Positions 33,201 to 42,520 of a stretch of 42,520 nucleotides of DNA are shown here, in pieces (within the stretch, counting starts at the first letter, position 1; the number at the start of each line of letters is the position of its first letter). Position numbers and translations under genes: made by a program. This stretch comes from Vitrella brassicaformis (Eukaryota > Sar > Vitrellaceae). The notes beneath the pieces were generated by a model, which did no database searches, was not told the origin of the DNA, and saw nothing but the letters and a program-made list of their open reading frames with translations. The DNA lies in the NCBI GenBank assembly GCA_001179505.1, contig CDMY01000117.1, forward strand, positions 109,220 through 151,739, read 5' to 3'.

Positions 33201-36200
33201 AGGCTGGAGGAGTCGGTGACGGTTCGTGTGGTGCATTGGTTGTCTGCGTGCCTCTGAATATCTCGTTGTCGCGAGTGATGAAGTTCTTGCCACGAAACGT
33301 CTTCTGCAGCACGAGGGCGTCATCCACGGACTCCACCAGATACCTGAGCACATCCATCCACACAGGCACTGGCTGCTGCTGCTGCTGCTGCTGCTGCGTG
33401 AAGCCTGCCTTGCCTCCATGCGTACCAGTTGTTGACGAGCGATGACCAGATGGGTGTGAGGTCAGGCGACTCGACGTCGATAAACGTCATCAGCGGTGTG
33501 GCGGTGGCGTTGTTGTGTGTGAGGGGGTGGGGTGCGGCAGTCTCGCTGCGGTACTCGTCAAGGATAACACACTTGACCTGGCCCAGCTGATGGCGGAAAC
33601 GGACAAAGGCCAGTTAGGGTTGGTGTGGGTTGCCCCCTGCCTGTCCGTCTGTGTGTCAGCTTGCCTTGTTCTGTTGGAAGTGCTTGACCACTGCGATGGC
33701 CGTGTTGCGTTGCCGGACAACCACACAATGCCTCAGAGGCCAACTGATGACCTGACAAGGGAGGAGGGAGAGGGAGACATGCGCTAGTGCGATAGGTACG
33801 GGTGTCCTGTGGATGTCATTTGACCCGACCGATTCGATCACGGAGGCCACGGACGCGTCGTTGCAGGCACCTGACACAGCACAGACAAGCTAGGACACTT
33901 TTTTGCCATCACCCATTTCATATATTCGGACCCGTATCCCGTAGAGGTCCGATGAAGGCGTTGCATAGTGTCCCCCTGAGCTGCTTGACACCCTCCTCCC
34001 ACTTGCCACACATTGCGCCCGCACTCCCAGCACCATGGGCTGCAACATGGCCCTCGAGCTGTTTGAGGCGCGCCTCAAGATTGACCATCTGCTGGCTGCT
34101 CTCGTCGTACTGCCGTCGCACAGACCGCAGCTGCGACTCCTCGCACTCCTTCATCCCATCTGACCATCATCAACGTGCCCATGGTCTGTGGCAGCCTCGG
34201 CTTTGTTCGTGTAGGATGGGCAAACCGACCCGCTGAGAGCTGTGCATTGGCTTTTTCCTCCTTCTTGGCCACATCCTGGATCTGCTGCTCGATGTGCGAG
34301 CACTCAGCCTCACTCGATTGCACCTCCGACTCGTACTGCATCCATCGATACAGGGCACAGAGGGGACAGATGGATGGGTGCTGGCGTGTTGTGGCGATCT
34401 GTGATGCAATGACCTGTCGTTTCCGTTTGATGGCGTCGAGGTAGGCAGACACGGCCTCGCTGGGCGGCCCGTCGCCGATGTCTAACCGACCCGCCTGACA
34501 AAGGGATGGTGGATGGGGCAGGGCAGCACACATAGGCATTCTCGTGATTTCACGCCACCCACCCATCCAAACTTACCAGTGTGTTGATGTTCGTTTGTGT
34601 GTGCTTGTATTTCTGTTGGCAGTCCTTGAGCTGCTTCTTGCAGTCTTGCAGCTCCTTCGACTTGGACTTGTAGAGCTCCTTTGCCCTCTTGACCTGAAAC
34701 AGACACAGACACGGATGCATCCATCGTGGTGTAGGTCTCTATGTCTGGCTGTATGGCTACTGGGCACCTCCTTCTCGTGTGCCTCGTGCTGTGCCTCGTG
34801 CTCGTACAGTGTGTCCTTCTTTACACGCAGATCTGATGCATGGATGGATGGATGAGAACAGCAAATCGATGGAGACCTTCCCTCCCCTCTGTCTAATGTC
34901 TTGCCTTGCTGGAGCTTCTTGACTCTGTTGTCAGCTTGTTTGAGGGCCTTCTCCTTCTCCACCCTCTGATAAACACGCAAACAAGCCAACGGTTTCCTCT
35001 GTCCGTGCCTGTTTGCCTTTGTGTGCATGGATGTCTGGCCCCTCTCCTCTGCTCGCGCCTCACCTCCTTGTCGAGCTCCTGCAGTGCCTTGCGCTGCGTC
35101 TCATACAGATCCTGACCAATCGACATACACACGTGACGCGCTATGTGTGTGTGTGTCATCGGATGTGCACGTCGCTTCCCGCACCGTGGCAGCCTCCTCC
35201 TTGTCTTTTGATGTCTCCAGCACACTCTGACACTGCGCCGCCCTCTCAGCACAGCTGGTGCTCTGCTCCGTCGCGGCACGCAGCAGGCGAGCAATGAGCC
35301 TCGTGTACATGTGGTGCAGCCTGACGGCGTCTTGGTAGACAGGCTTGAGTGTCTCCATCTGGTCAGTGAGCCGGCGGGACTCCTGGCCGGCCTCGTGCGC
35401 CTCGCTCGACAGCCTCTCCACCTCCTCACTCTGCAGCATGCCGCACGATAGATGCAGCAGCGGCTGTCCAATGTCTGTGTGGGGGCCTGCAGGGTGCATT
35501 CGCGTACCATTGCCTCTATCTTCTCCATGAGCTCCTCTGTCCGTGCGATTCGCTCGACAAACTTGAGCAGAGCATGAGGACCCGACAACACCTGAAGCAA
35601 CACACATCATGGAGCTGTGTAGAACTCACTTCCATGCCCACCCATTCCCCCCCGCCCTTGTCCTTGCCCACCTGTGCGATTCTGTTCTTCTGTGAGATTG
35701 CGAGCCGATCGATGCTGTGGATGTCGAAGCCCAGCTCAGCAAGGGCCGACATGTACTCCTCCTTCTTGCACACCTGCAAGATCCCACAACAAGTGCAGAG
35801 GAAACGCCACACACACTGCACACGGGCGTGGCGTGCCCTCGCATCTCACATTGTCCGCGGCAGCCTGCAGCAGCTCGGCCGGCGACACCTTCTCCCCCTC
35901 CCCATCAGCCTTCTTGCGCATCATCATGTAGTCACTCTTGGCGTCCTTTGTCGTCAGCTTCACCCGACGCCCCGCCAATACGATGTCACAACTGCAAAAC
36001 ACAAAAACACACACACAGGAGAAGGGAACAATATGCACATGGCTCATGTTTCCCCACCTACATACCAGACCCACCATCCACCCACCCGCTCTGCAGAGTG
36101 ATGCCGACGAACGCCGATGCCTTCTGCTGCTGCTGGCGACGGTTGTCATTGACGTACGACGCCAGGTTGCCGCGAAGACTCTCCCTGCACCCAGCAGCAT

Positions 36201-36407
36201 TGCATATGGTTAGTGTCGCGCAGTCAGTGCCTTCCATCCTAAGTACTTGTTGGACACGCCGAGGCAGAACTGCAGTGCGTCGAGGATGGCCGACTTGCCG
36301 GATCCATTCGGACCTATCACAGAGGTGAAGCGCGAGTCGAGCTCAATCTCGACTGGGCGGGAGAAGGACTTGAACGCCTCGCAATATATGGTCGTGATCT
36401 TCCACAT
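30242..36407 (-). CDS. SMC-family chromosome ATPase, subfamily uncertain
   Basis: DNA-organising ATPase (cohesin/condensin/SMC5-6 type). 33 exons: 36407-36247, 36184-36086, 35991-35850, 35773-35672, 35591-35508, 35430-35185, 35111-35064, 34965-34905, 34832-34768, 34693-34577, 34494-34414, 34335-34230, 34159-33932, 33870-33800, 33751-33665, 33586-33426, 33343-33252, 33175-32948, 32864-32815, 32712-32633, 32564-32516, 32425-32285, 32224-32138, 32055-31822, 31738-31689, 31634-31508, 31424-31389, 31310-31131, 31078-30995, 30912-30861, 30769-30680, 30586-30455, 30357-30242; 1228 residues, the usual length. Walker A GPNGSGKS at 32-39, long Gln/Glu/Lys coiled coils, a hinge (CVVVRQRNTAIAVV to FITRDNEI), an acidic run, signature LSMGQQS, Walker B LFCDELD, and the D-loop region ASMD. 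The head segments (RFTSVIGPNGSGKSAILDA; IARTEELMEKI; the end near VVITHRPHMYEQAKVIIGVY) look most like SMC1, but divergence is high. Four introns are GC-AG. The intron at 34413-34336 is in frame without stops and might be coding. Confidence 0.85.
30770..30860 (-). other. GC-AG intron splitting the SMC signature motif
   Basis: The donor ATGG|GCAAGC and the CAG acceptor join LSMG to QQSQAIACL. No GT is present near the exon end. The other GC-AG introns of this gene start at 34904, 33664 and 33251 (minus strand), each joining conserved sequence in phase. Confidence 0.75.
33373..33396. repeat. (CTG)8 in an SMC intron
   Basis: A perfect trinucleotide run inside the intron between the exons ending at 33426 and starting at 33343; it is not translated in the model. 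Confidence 0.8.
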
Positions 36408-36583
36408 TATGACTCCTTGGATGGAGGCGCCACCAGTAAATCCATGCGCCGAGACTGGGGGTGGTGGGGGCTTCTCTTTCTCGTCTTCCCGCGCCGCGTT
36501 GTGGGGGAAGGGTTCGGCGAGCTTAGCGGTGGAGCTGAGCGAGTCCACAGGAGTAGAAGGCTGATGGCTTGACACCACTGGCA
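36408..36583. promoter_or_regulatory. Divergent promoter region, SMC / LRR gene
   Basis: 176 bp between opposed ATGs. The minus frame stays open through the gap to 36584 but only from a TTG, and the plus frame is likewise open from a TTG at 36569, so neither extension is accepted. A near-match to the shared octamer (GGCGAGCTTA) lies around 36517-36526. Confidence 0.5.
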
Positions 36584-38158
36584 ATGCCGGGTGCTACGTT
36601 ACCATCAGCCGTTGACAGGCTGCACCAGTGCCTCAACACCCTCCAGAAGAATGTCCACCCTTGCCCCCTCGACGCCCTTCCCCTCGACGGCATAGCCAAG
36701 AGGGAAGGCAAGCTCACTGACGCCCACCTGCAGCGACTGGCTGACGCACTCGCCCGTTCCACCACCTTCCACGGCTTTGTGGACCTCTCCAACAACCTTG
36801 TAACGGACCAAGGCCTCGTGACATTCGCGGCTTCATTGCTCGCCTCCCCCAGTTCCCCGCTGACCGGCCTGTCGCTGTGCGGCAACCCCGTGGGCGACAG
36901 AGGTGCCCAGGCTGTGGCGCAGCTCCTCGCCCGCCACCCGTCATTCACGAGTATCGACTTCTCGCGCACTTGTGTGGGCGATGACGGCACGGCCGCCCTT
37001 GCTAACGCGGCGCGGCTCAACGGTCACGTTCGTGAGTTCAGGGCGGCTCGCGTGGGCCATCACGGCCTCCAGTATATCCTGCAGATGGCGCAGAAGCTCC
37101 GTTCACTGACCTCTTTGGAGTTCACGCCAATCGACCAGGTGACGACTCTGCGGTTCAGGACGTCGCTTGAGGATGGTGACTTTGACGTGTCTGACTATGT
37201 GGCGCCGAGGGAGGCCGGCGAAGAGGAGGAGCCGGCGGCCGCTGCGCCACAGGGAGGGGGAGACGAGGAGGACGAAGAGGGCGCTGCAGAGAGGAGACCG
37301 AAGTGGCCGCCCGAAGGCATTCATGCCGATGACGACTCTGTCGGAGAGGAGACTGCTGGCGGCACTGTCGCGAACGGTGTGGACCTGACCCTCACAGTGC
37401 AGTCTCTGCGGCTGCTGGACATCAGGGGCGACGGCCATACTCTCAAGCTGCCCATAGGACCCGACAGCCGCAAAACGGCCTTCACGCCCGCCTATGAGGC
37501 GCTGTTGAAGCAGCTCGTCAAGTCGCTCGAAGGCCATAGGAAACTGACGGATGTGCGGTGCGGGGTCGGTGAGGGAGAGGGGGAGGAGGGAGAGGGAGAG
37601 GGAGGGGTGCCGGATTGGCTGAGGAACGACCTGGCCAATGTGTGTCACGAGCACGAAGCTGCTCTGAGGTCGGATGCGGCCGAACATGCCAAGAGACACC
37701 ACAGGAGCCCTCTCAAGTACGCCGAGCGAGTCGCCACAGAGCTCGACAAAGGCAAAGGTACACACGACACACACACCAGAAGATGATAAAATGCCCAGAC
37801 AGGTGACCATGCGCATGGCATGTCTCTTATCTGTGTGTGCAGCTCCTGAGAGCAAGAGTGTGCTGCCGATGCGCTCTTATGTCGACCGTTCGCTGAATGC
37901 GCTGCTGAGCGACGCCTTGTTTGAGCTGCAGCGGCACAAGAGTAAGGGCAACGAGGCCGTCAGCGACGCCAAGGGTACGCCCAAAGACCCACAGCAGGCA
38001 GCAGAGTGGCGGGGGGTGAATGGATGGATGTGGGTGGGGTTCATCTTTGTGTGTGTCTTGTGCGTGCCGTTTCTTTGTCAGGCGAGTTGGCGTTCATCTC
38101 CTTATTCATGCAGAGGAAGATCAACAACACCAAGAGGCTCTTCGACACGACTCAATGA
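36584..38158 (+). CDS. Leucine-rich-repeat protein (RNase-inhibitor type)
   Basis: Probable protein-interaction scaffold. Three exons: 36584-37757, 37843-37974, 38082-38158; 460 residues. Residues about 30-165 hold four to five ribonuclease-inhibitor-like LRRs of about 28 residues, with LxxLxxxL.LxxN patterns: LTDAHLQRLADAL, FHGFVDLSNNLVTDQG, LTGLSLCGNPVGDRGAQAV, FTSIDFSRTCVGDDGTAAL. A Glu/Asp/Ala-rich linker (about 210-255) is followed by LTLTVQSLRLLDIRGDGHTL, a Gly/Glu repeat, and a charged helical C-terminus. There is no signal peptide or membrane segment. Cytosolic proteins of this kind occur in basal-body and axonemal complexes, but nothing here proves that role. It starts 176 bp from the SMC gene on the opposite strand and converges with the next gene. 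Confidence 0.85.
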
Positions 38159-38316
38159 ATGAATGAATGAATGGCTCTTGAGTGGTTGGGGGGCGTGTGC
38201 AGGGGTATGTGGGTGTGGTGTGGGAGGTGGGAGAAAGGGAATTTCCTCCTTAATTGTCTCTTGTGTGATCTCATGTGAACGGGTTTCCTCAAGTCTCCTT
38301 TCTTATTGTCTGTCAC
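38159..38316. other. Short tail-to-tail gap
   Basis: 158 bp between the stops of the LRR gene and the next gene on the minus strand, including an (ATGA)n run right after the LRR stop. Terminal untranslated regions must be short or overlap. Confidence 0.6.
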
Positions 38317-41222
38317 TCACGTGTCTAATCTGACAGAAAGCACCCCATCCTGCTGTCCGTCGACTGTCGGCATGCATATGTCCCCCTCCCCCAGCTCCTC
38401 AAGTGCATCCCTCACCTCACGCCCCAGCACACTCTCACTGCGGGACCGCACCGACTTCCTCACCAGACCACAGACGAAATGCACCACCACACCACCACCC
38501 CTCTCCCGCACTCTGTCAATGTGACCCCTCACGACAGACAGTGAACCCCCTTCCCCTTCCCCCGCCCCATCATCGGCGTCATTTCCGGGCTGCCACCCCG
38601 CACTGATCCGCCTCACCACCCACTTGGCCGTCTCCCTCGCAAATGGCACCGCGACCTCCCGCAGGTCGATGGCCATCTCCCTCTGCCGCTCATCCACATG
38701 AGCCGACACAGAAACGGTGAAGACACCCCCCTGCAGCGTCATGCTGTCGCGCCACAGCTGCTGCGTCGTCACTTCGGTGCTGCGTGCTTCGGGCAGGGAG
38801 GCCGTCAGTATGGCATAGCCGCGGCGGGTGAGGGGGACGCCTCGCTGTCGGGCTGTCTTTGCCACGTCCAGTGCGAGTTGCGACTCATCGACCAGACAGA
38901 GGCCAATGGCGGCGGCGCTGTAGGCCATCTGAATGGGTGGCTCGGCAGACAGAGCAGGCGATTGTGTTGTGTTGGGTGCTTGTGTGTGTGAGAGGACAAG
39001 TGGACGTACCCTTAGCAAGGGGGGTCGCTCAGCGTCGCTGATGTGGGCGTCGGCGTCGATGCGCCCCACCGTCTCCGCCAGTACTTGGCGGACCAGGGAC
39101 GCCCTCTGTGTGCGGTCATCAGAGGTCTCGGGCAGCATGTCCCCGCCCATGGCCATTCTTCTCAAGAGCTGCACGTATAGATGGGGTCGCCACTTGGCCG
39201 GTGACGGGCTCTGCTGAAGCAACTGCCATGACTGAACCGAACCCGCCACACAGACAGACAGAGACGAAAAGGCTAATGCGATGATGCGGATACAGTCGTA
39301 TGTTTTCCTGCATTAACTAGATGCACTGCACCCACTTACCTCTTCTGGCGACAGCGCCACGTCCATGGCCGCCATCAAAAGGCGCTCGCCCCCCTCCCCC
39401 CTCTCCCCAGTTGCCTCCCTGACAGCTCTTCTGGCCAGCTCTTCCGCTGCTGTGGCCAGCCCCACCGCATCATAGGCTCTGATGACCTCGCCAACATGAG
39501 CACCATACACCAGAAAGAACCCCTCCTTCTCAGCCACATGGCTCTTGAGCTGCTGGAATAGCTCAATGCACATGGCATTTTGTTTGCTGCTGCGGGCCTT
39601 CTCCAGCACCATCAGCCATTCGGAGGTTGTGAGGCGGTTCAGCTGGGCGGGCGAGTCGAGAAGGGAATGCAGGAGGCGGCCGACGGTTGCTGGGCGGACG
39701 GTGTGTCGGAGTGCACGGATGGGGGATGACCGGGCGGCTTCCATGGTGGCGGCGTGTTTCTTGATGTGATAGCTGAAGTCGGTCAGCTGTGAGGGGCCCC
39801 AATGCTGTCCATCGACCATCTTCCGCTGCAGTCGGGCCCTCCACTCGTCAATCAGGTCGTCAGGGCATCCTTTCAACGCCTCAGCAAACTCACCAGCAGG
39901 ATCCAGCAGATCTGTAGCAGGCAGGCAGGCACAAACAACATCATGGAATGGCCACCCACGCGGCCATGCATTCGATGTGATGTGATGTGCTTACTTGCAG
40001 CCAATTGGAGCTTCGATGCCTCCCCGCTCCTCTCACACGCGCCGACAACCGCCGCCACCATGGCTGGCGTCACTCCCGAACCACCCAGCGCCCCTCTGGC
40101 ATCATCCAGCCACCTCAGAGCCATGCCGGCAGGGTCCACTGGTGCCTGTGAGCGATCGAACGCAGAGGGCTGCACGACCAGGGAGGAGTTGCCGGCACCG
40201 TCTGTCGTGGACGGTGGCAGCGGATGCGCAGACATGTCCTCCAGGAGGTCAAGGAATGTCCCCCAGCAGGCCGCCACGAGGGAGAGGGGCGACCTGGACA
40301 GGTGGATTCGCACATCGGTGTCGTCAGATAGTGATGTGGGTGCTCTTGATAAGAGCGATGGGGGGCGTTTCTCGACAGATCGCTTCAGCCTCTGCCCAAG
40401 GTAAAGGGAGATGCGATGACTGACTGACTGACCGATTGACTGCTTATTTATTGACGGGCTGGCTCACTTGCATGAGGCCTTCAGCGTCTTGCCAGCGGTA
40501 GAGGAGCCGGTAAGCATACAGGGCGTACAGGCACATCAACAGAGCTGGACACACACCACACACCACACATCAGCGAGTGATCCCGAGGCAGCCTAGCCAC
40601 AGGCAGTGTCCCACCATTCTCATTGAGCGGTGCCGTCTCGTCATCTCCCTCCAGCACTCCCTCGGCAGCTTCTCGCAACACCTCTAGTGCGTCCTCAGGC
40701 AGAGAGGTGGCAGTTCGCGACGCCGACGCCGATCGCAGAAGGGCTCCCGACACCAACAGGGAGGCCTCTATGTCGACGGGGTAGGGTGCACTCTTGCCGT
40801 CTCGGTAGAGATCTAACGCAAAGGCACCCCTAAAGGACGGACGCACCCACACACGCGCATTCAACCAGGCTGTCTGGCAGGCAGGCAGACGTACTTGTCC
40901 AGTTTGGCTGCGGCGGCGATGGCAAGCCTGAATGCATGGTCATCGTTGAAGGCCACCCCCTGCCACTGCGCCAGCCGCCATACCATGATGACCTGCTCCA
41001 TCGCACCCACACGATAGCATTCCCTCATGACGCGGAGCGCCTCGCCGCTTGTTAACACCAACGAGGGGCCGATCGTCTGCGGCTTGTTTGCGGTGGTTGC
41101 CCTTGTCTTGTCTTTGTGCCATGGGAGGACAGTGACATCTGGGGGAGCCATGCAGGCCTTTGTGAGCCGACTGACGAGGGAGGCAGCCTCATCGCTGTCA
41201 TCCACGCGCTTCAAAGCCTGAA

Positions 41223-41254
<32 letters not shown>

Positions 41255-42486
41255 GCAGGCAGGCAGCACATGACGTGTGTGTCTATGCGCCCGTGTGTGT
41301 ATGCGTGTTGTAATGCACCCACGAGTATGGTTCTCGATTTGAGCTGCTCGTTGTGTAGGTGGTGTCGCAGCTGCCATGTGGCTGGCGGGCTTCTGTCGTC
41401 TGCCGTGGCCATTGTGGCCAGCCTCTGCAGGCGTCGCTTCAGACGGCCCTCGTGCCACTTGCTGAAGTTCTTGAGCTGAGACCTGCCGACATCCATCCAT
41501 CCATCCATCAATCTGCACAGGTGTGTGTCTTCCCCTCCCTCCCTCCGTCCCTTGTCTGCTTACTGCAGTGTCTGGATGAATGCATCGCGGTGCGGGTGAT
41601 TGACCAGCAAATGCATGCCTTTGTAGAACCAACTGAACTCAGGCAGGCAGGCGGGCAGGCAGGACACAATCGCCATGCAACAAGGCGGAAGGAATACAGG
41701 CAGGCGTCCGTGAGTGAGCTCCGCTCTACTTCCTCACGCTTCGATGTGTGTGTAGAGGTCTTCCTCCTCAGTGAGAGGGCTGTCGCCACGAAGACGACCG
41801 ATCCGCCTCGTCAGCTCATCCAATGGCAGCAACTCAACCGCCTAACACACACACACACACACACGCACACGGGGTACTATCAGTGTCGTATAGGTGCCTC
41901 GCGTCACATCGTTCATTCATTCACCAGGCAGGTCTTCCACAGGTTGAGCCACTGTTTGCGTCGTCGCTTGGGCAGCAGGGGGACTCCGACCCCGTGTCTG
42001 CCCAGCACCCGGTAGGCAAACCCCGCACGGCTGGTCGCCTTGGCAACCAACACCTCACCCACCGGCACTCCAACCTGACACAAACAGACAGACAAAACAG
42101 GCGGCTTGGCTCAGTCACTCGACGGCCACTCATTCTGTTTTGCTTACGATTGGGCTCTGCGGCGTTGATCTGAAAATGTGGTACTCGCCAAGCAGCCCCC
42201 GATGCATCTCTGCTGCCGAATCGTTGCTCTCAAGCCGCTCCAACACCTGATGCACCTCTGCCTCATCAGCAGCATGTCGGGATGAGTCGGATCTGTCAAT
42301 CACGACGCCGTCAGCCGTCTGGTGCGCCGGCAGAGGCAGCAGCGCCCTCGCGTGTGGTGGTTGTGACGCTGCCGGCCGCCTCCAGGGCTTCGGCATGAGT
42401 GTGAGGCCAGATCTGTGGATAAATGCCGTGTGTGGAGCAGTCTGGGACGGATCTACAGCACACAGAAGCACCAACGAGGGAAGCAT
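38317..42486 (-). CDS. Large helical protein, family unknown (PPR-like?)
   Basis: Twelve exons: 42486-42148, 42074-41925, 41841-41738, 41632-41564, 41482-41323, 41217-40895, 40829-40615, 40544-40468, 40391-39995, 39911-39340, 39231-39010, 38928-38317; 1079 residues. The N-terminus (MLPSLVLLCAV, then Arg/Pro/Ala-rich, few acids) could be an organelle-targeting sequence. Most of the chain is predicted helical, with many Leu/Ala/Arg-rich stretches of about 35 residues (for example SGEALRVMRECYRVGAMEQV, EWLMVLEKARSSKQNAMCIE, FFLVYGAHVGEVIRAYDAVG) that recall pentatricopeptide or other alpha-solenoid repeats used for organellar RNA binding. I cannot align a strict PPR motif, so this is only a suggestion. 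The C-terminal 150 residues are charged and Gly/Glu-rich, ending in VRLDT. The AGCTCGCA octamer lies 15 bp before the start. Confidence 0.7.
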
Positions 42487-42520
42487 GACTCATGCAGCTT
42501 AGCTCGCAGCGGGGGGGGGG
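42487..42520. promoter_or_regulatory. Upstream edge with AGCTCGCA and poly-G end
   Basis: Contains AGCTCGCA at 42501-42508 just upstream of the minus-strand start at 42486, then a run of G to the window end. The G run may mark a sequencing or assembly boundary. Confidence 0.5.

Noticed and set aside
36569-36583. LRR gene start at 36569
   Set aside because: That codon is TTG; the first ATG is at 36584.
36408-36584. N-terminal extension of the SMC protein to 36584
   Set aside because: The frame is open but begins with TTG; the first ATG (36407) gives the usual SMC start a few residues before the FKSF segment.

Overview
This is nuclear DNA of a protist with compact, intron-rich genes. There are 12 protein genes in 42.5 kb, about 120 short spliceosomal introns (mostly 60-150 nt, GT-AG with a GC-AG minority), GC-rich coding sequence, and introns and spacers full of (TG)n/(CA)n, (CTGT)n and (ATCC)n repeats. 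Gene content (polyglutamylase-type TTLL, RIT1, TMEM184/OST-alpha, GH1 glucosidase, SMC, LOTUS/KH, MYND) plus this repeat and intron style suggests an alveolate of the chromerid type (Vitrella-like). That placement is inference; no marker gene proves it. There are no prokaryotic operons, mobile elements, CRISPR arrays or recognisable RNA genes.

Layout. 1220-5489 (-) TTLL tubulin polyglutamylase. 5798-11055 (+) RNA-binding protein with a KH domain, two LOTUS/OST-HTH domains and an RD-rich, Gly/Pro/Gln-rich tail. 12049-12693 (-) small probable mitochondrial protein. 12750-15487 (+) RIT1, initiator-tRNA phosphoribosyltransferase. 15961-17700 (-) double MYND zinc-finger protein. 18076-20596 (+) unknown protein with an F-box-like motif. 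21399-23633 (+) TMEM184/OST-alpha membrane protein. 25319-28078 (-) secreted GH1 beta-glucosidase. 28304-29719 (+) unknown, possibly N-myristoylated protein. 30242-36407 (-) SMC ATPase. 36584-38158 (+) leucine-rich-repeat protein. 38317-42486 (-) large unknown, probably helical protein.

Strands alternate almost perfectly, giving five head-to-head pairs with 56-375 bp between start codons and several tail-to-tail pairs. For the multi-exon genes I joined exons by hand from splice consensus. Every one of these models closes to a whole number of codons, which supports the joins, but no transcript evidence was available. The genes do not form one pathway; they are separate housekeeping functions (cytoskeleton, RNA regulation, tRNA modification, transport, sugar hydrolysis, chromosome structure).

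The most notable patterns are: an AGCTYGCA octamer recurring in the gap upstream of most start codons; seven GC-AG introns among about 120; a 1.23-kb intron splitting a LOTUS domain; a changed ABC signature (LSMGQ) in the SMC protein; and an 11-nt microexon in the catalytic motif of RIT1.
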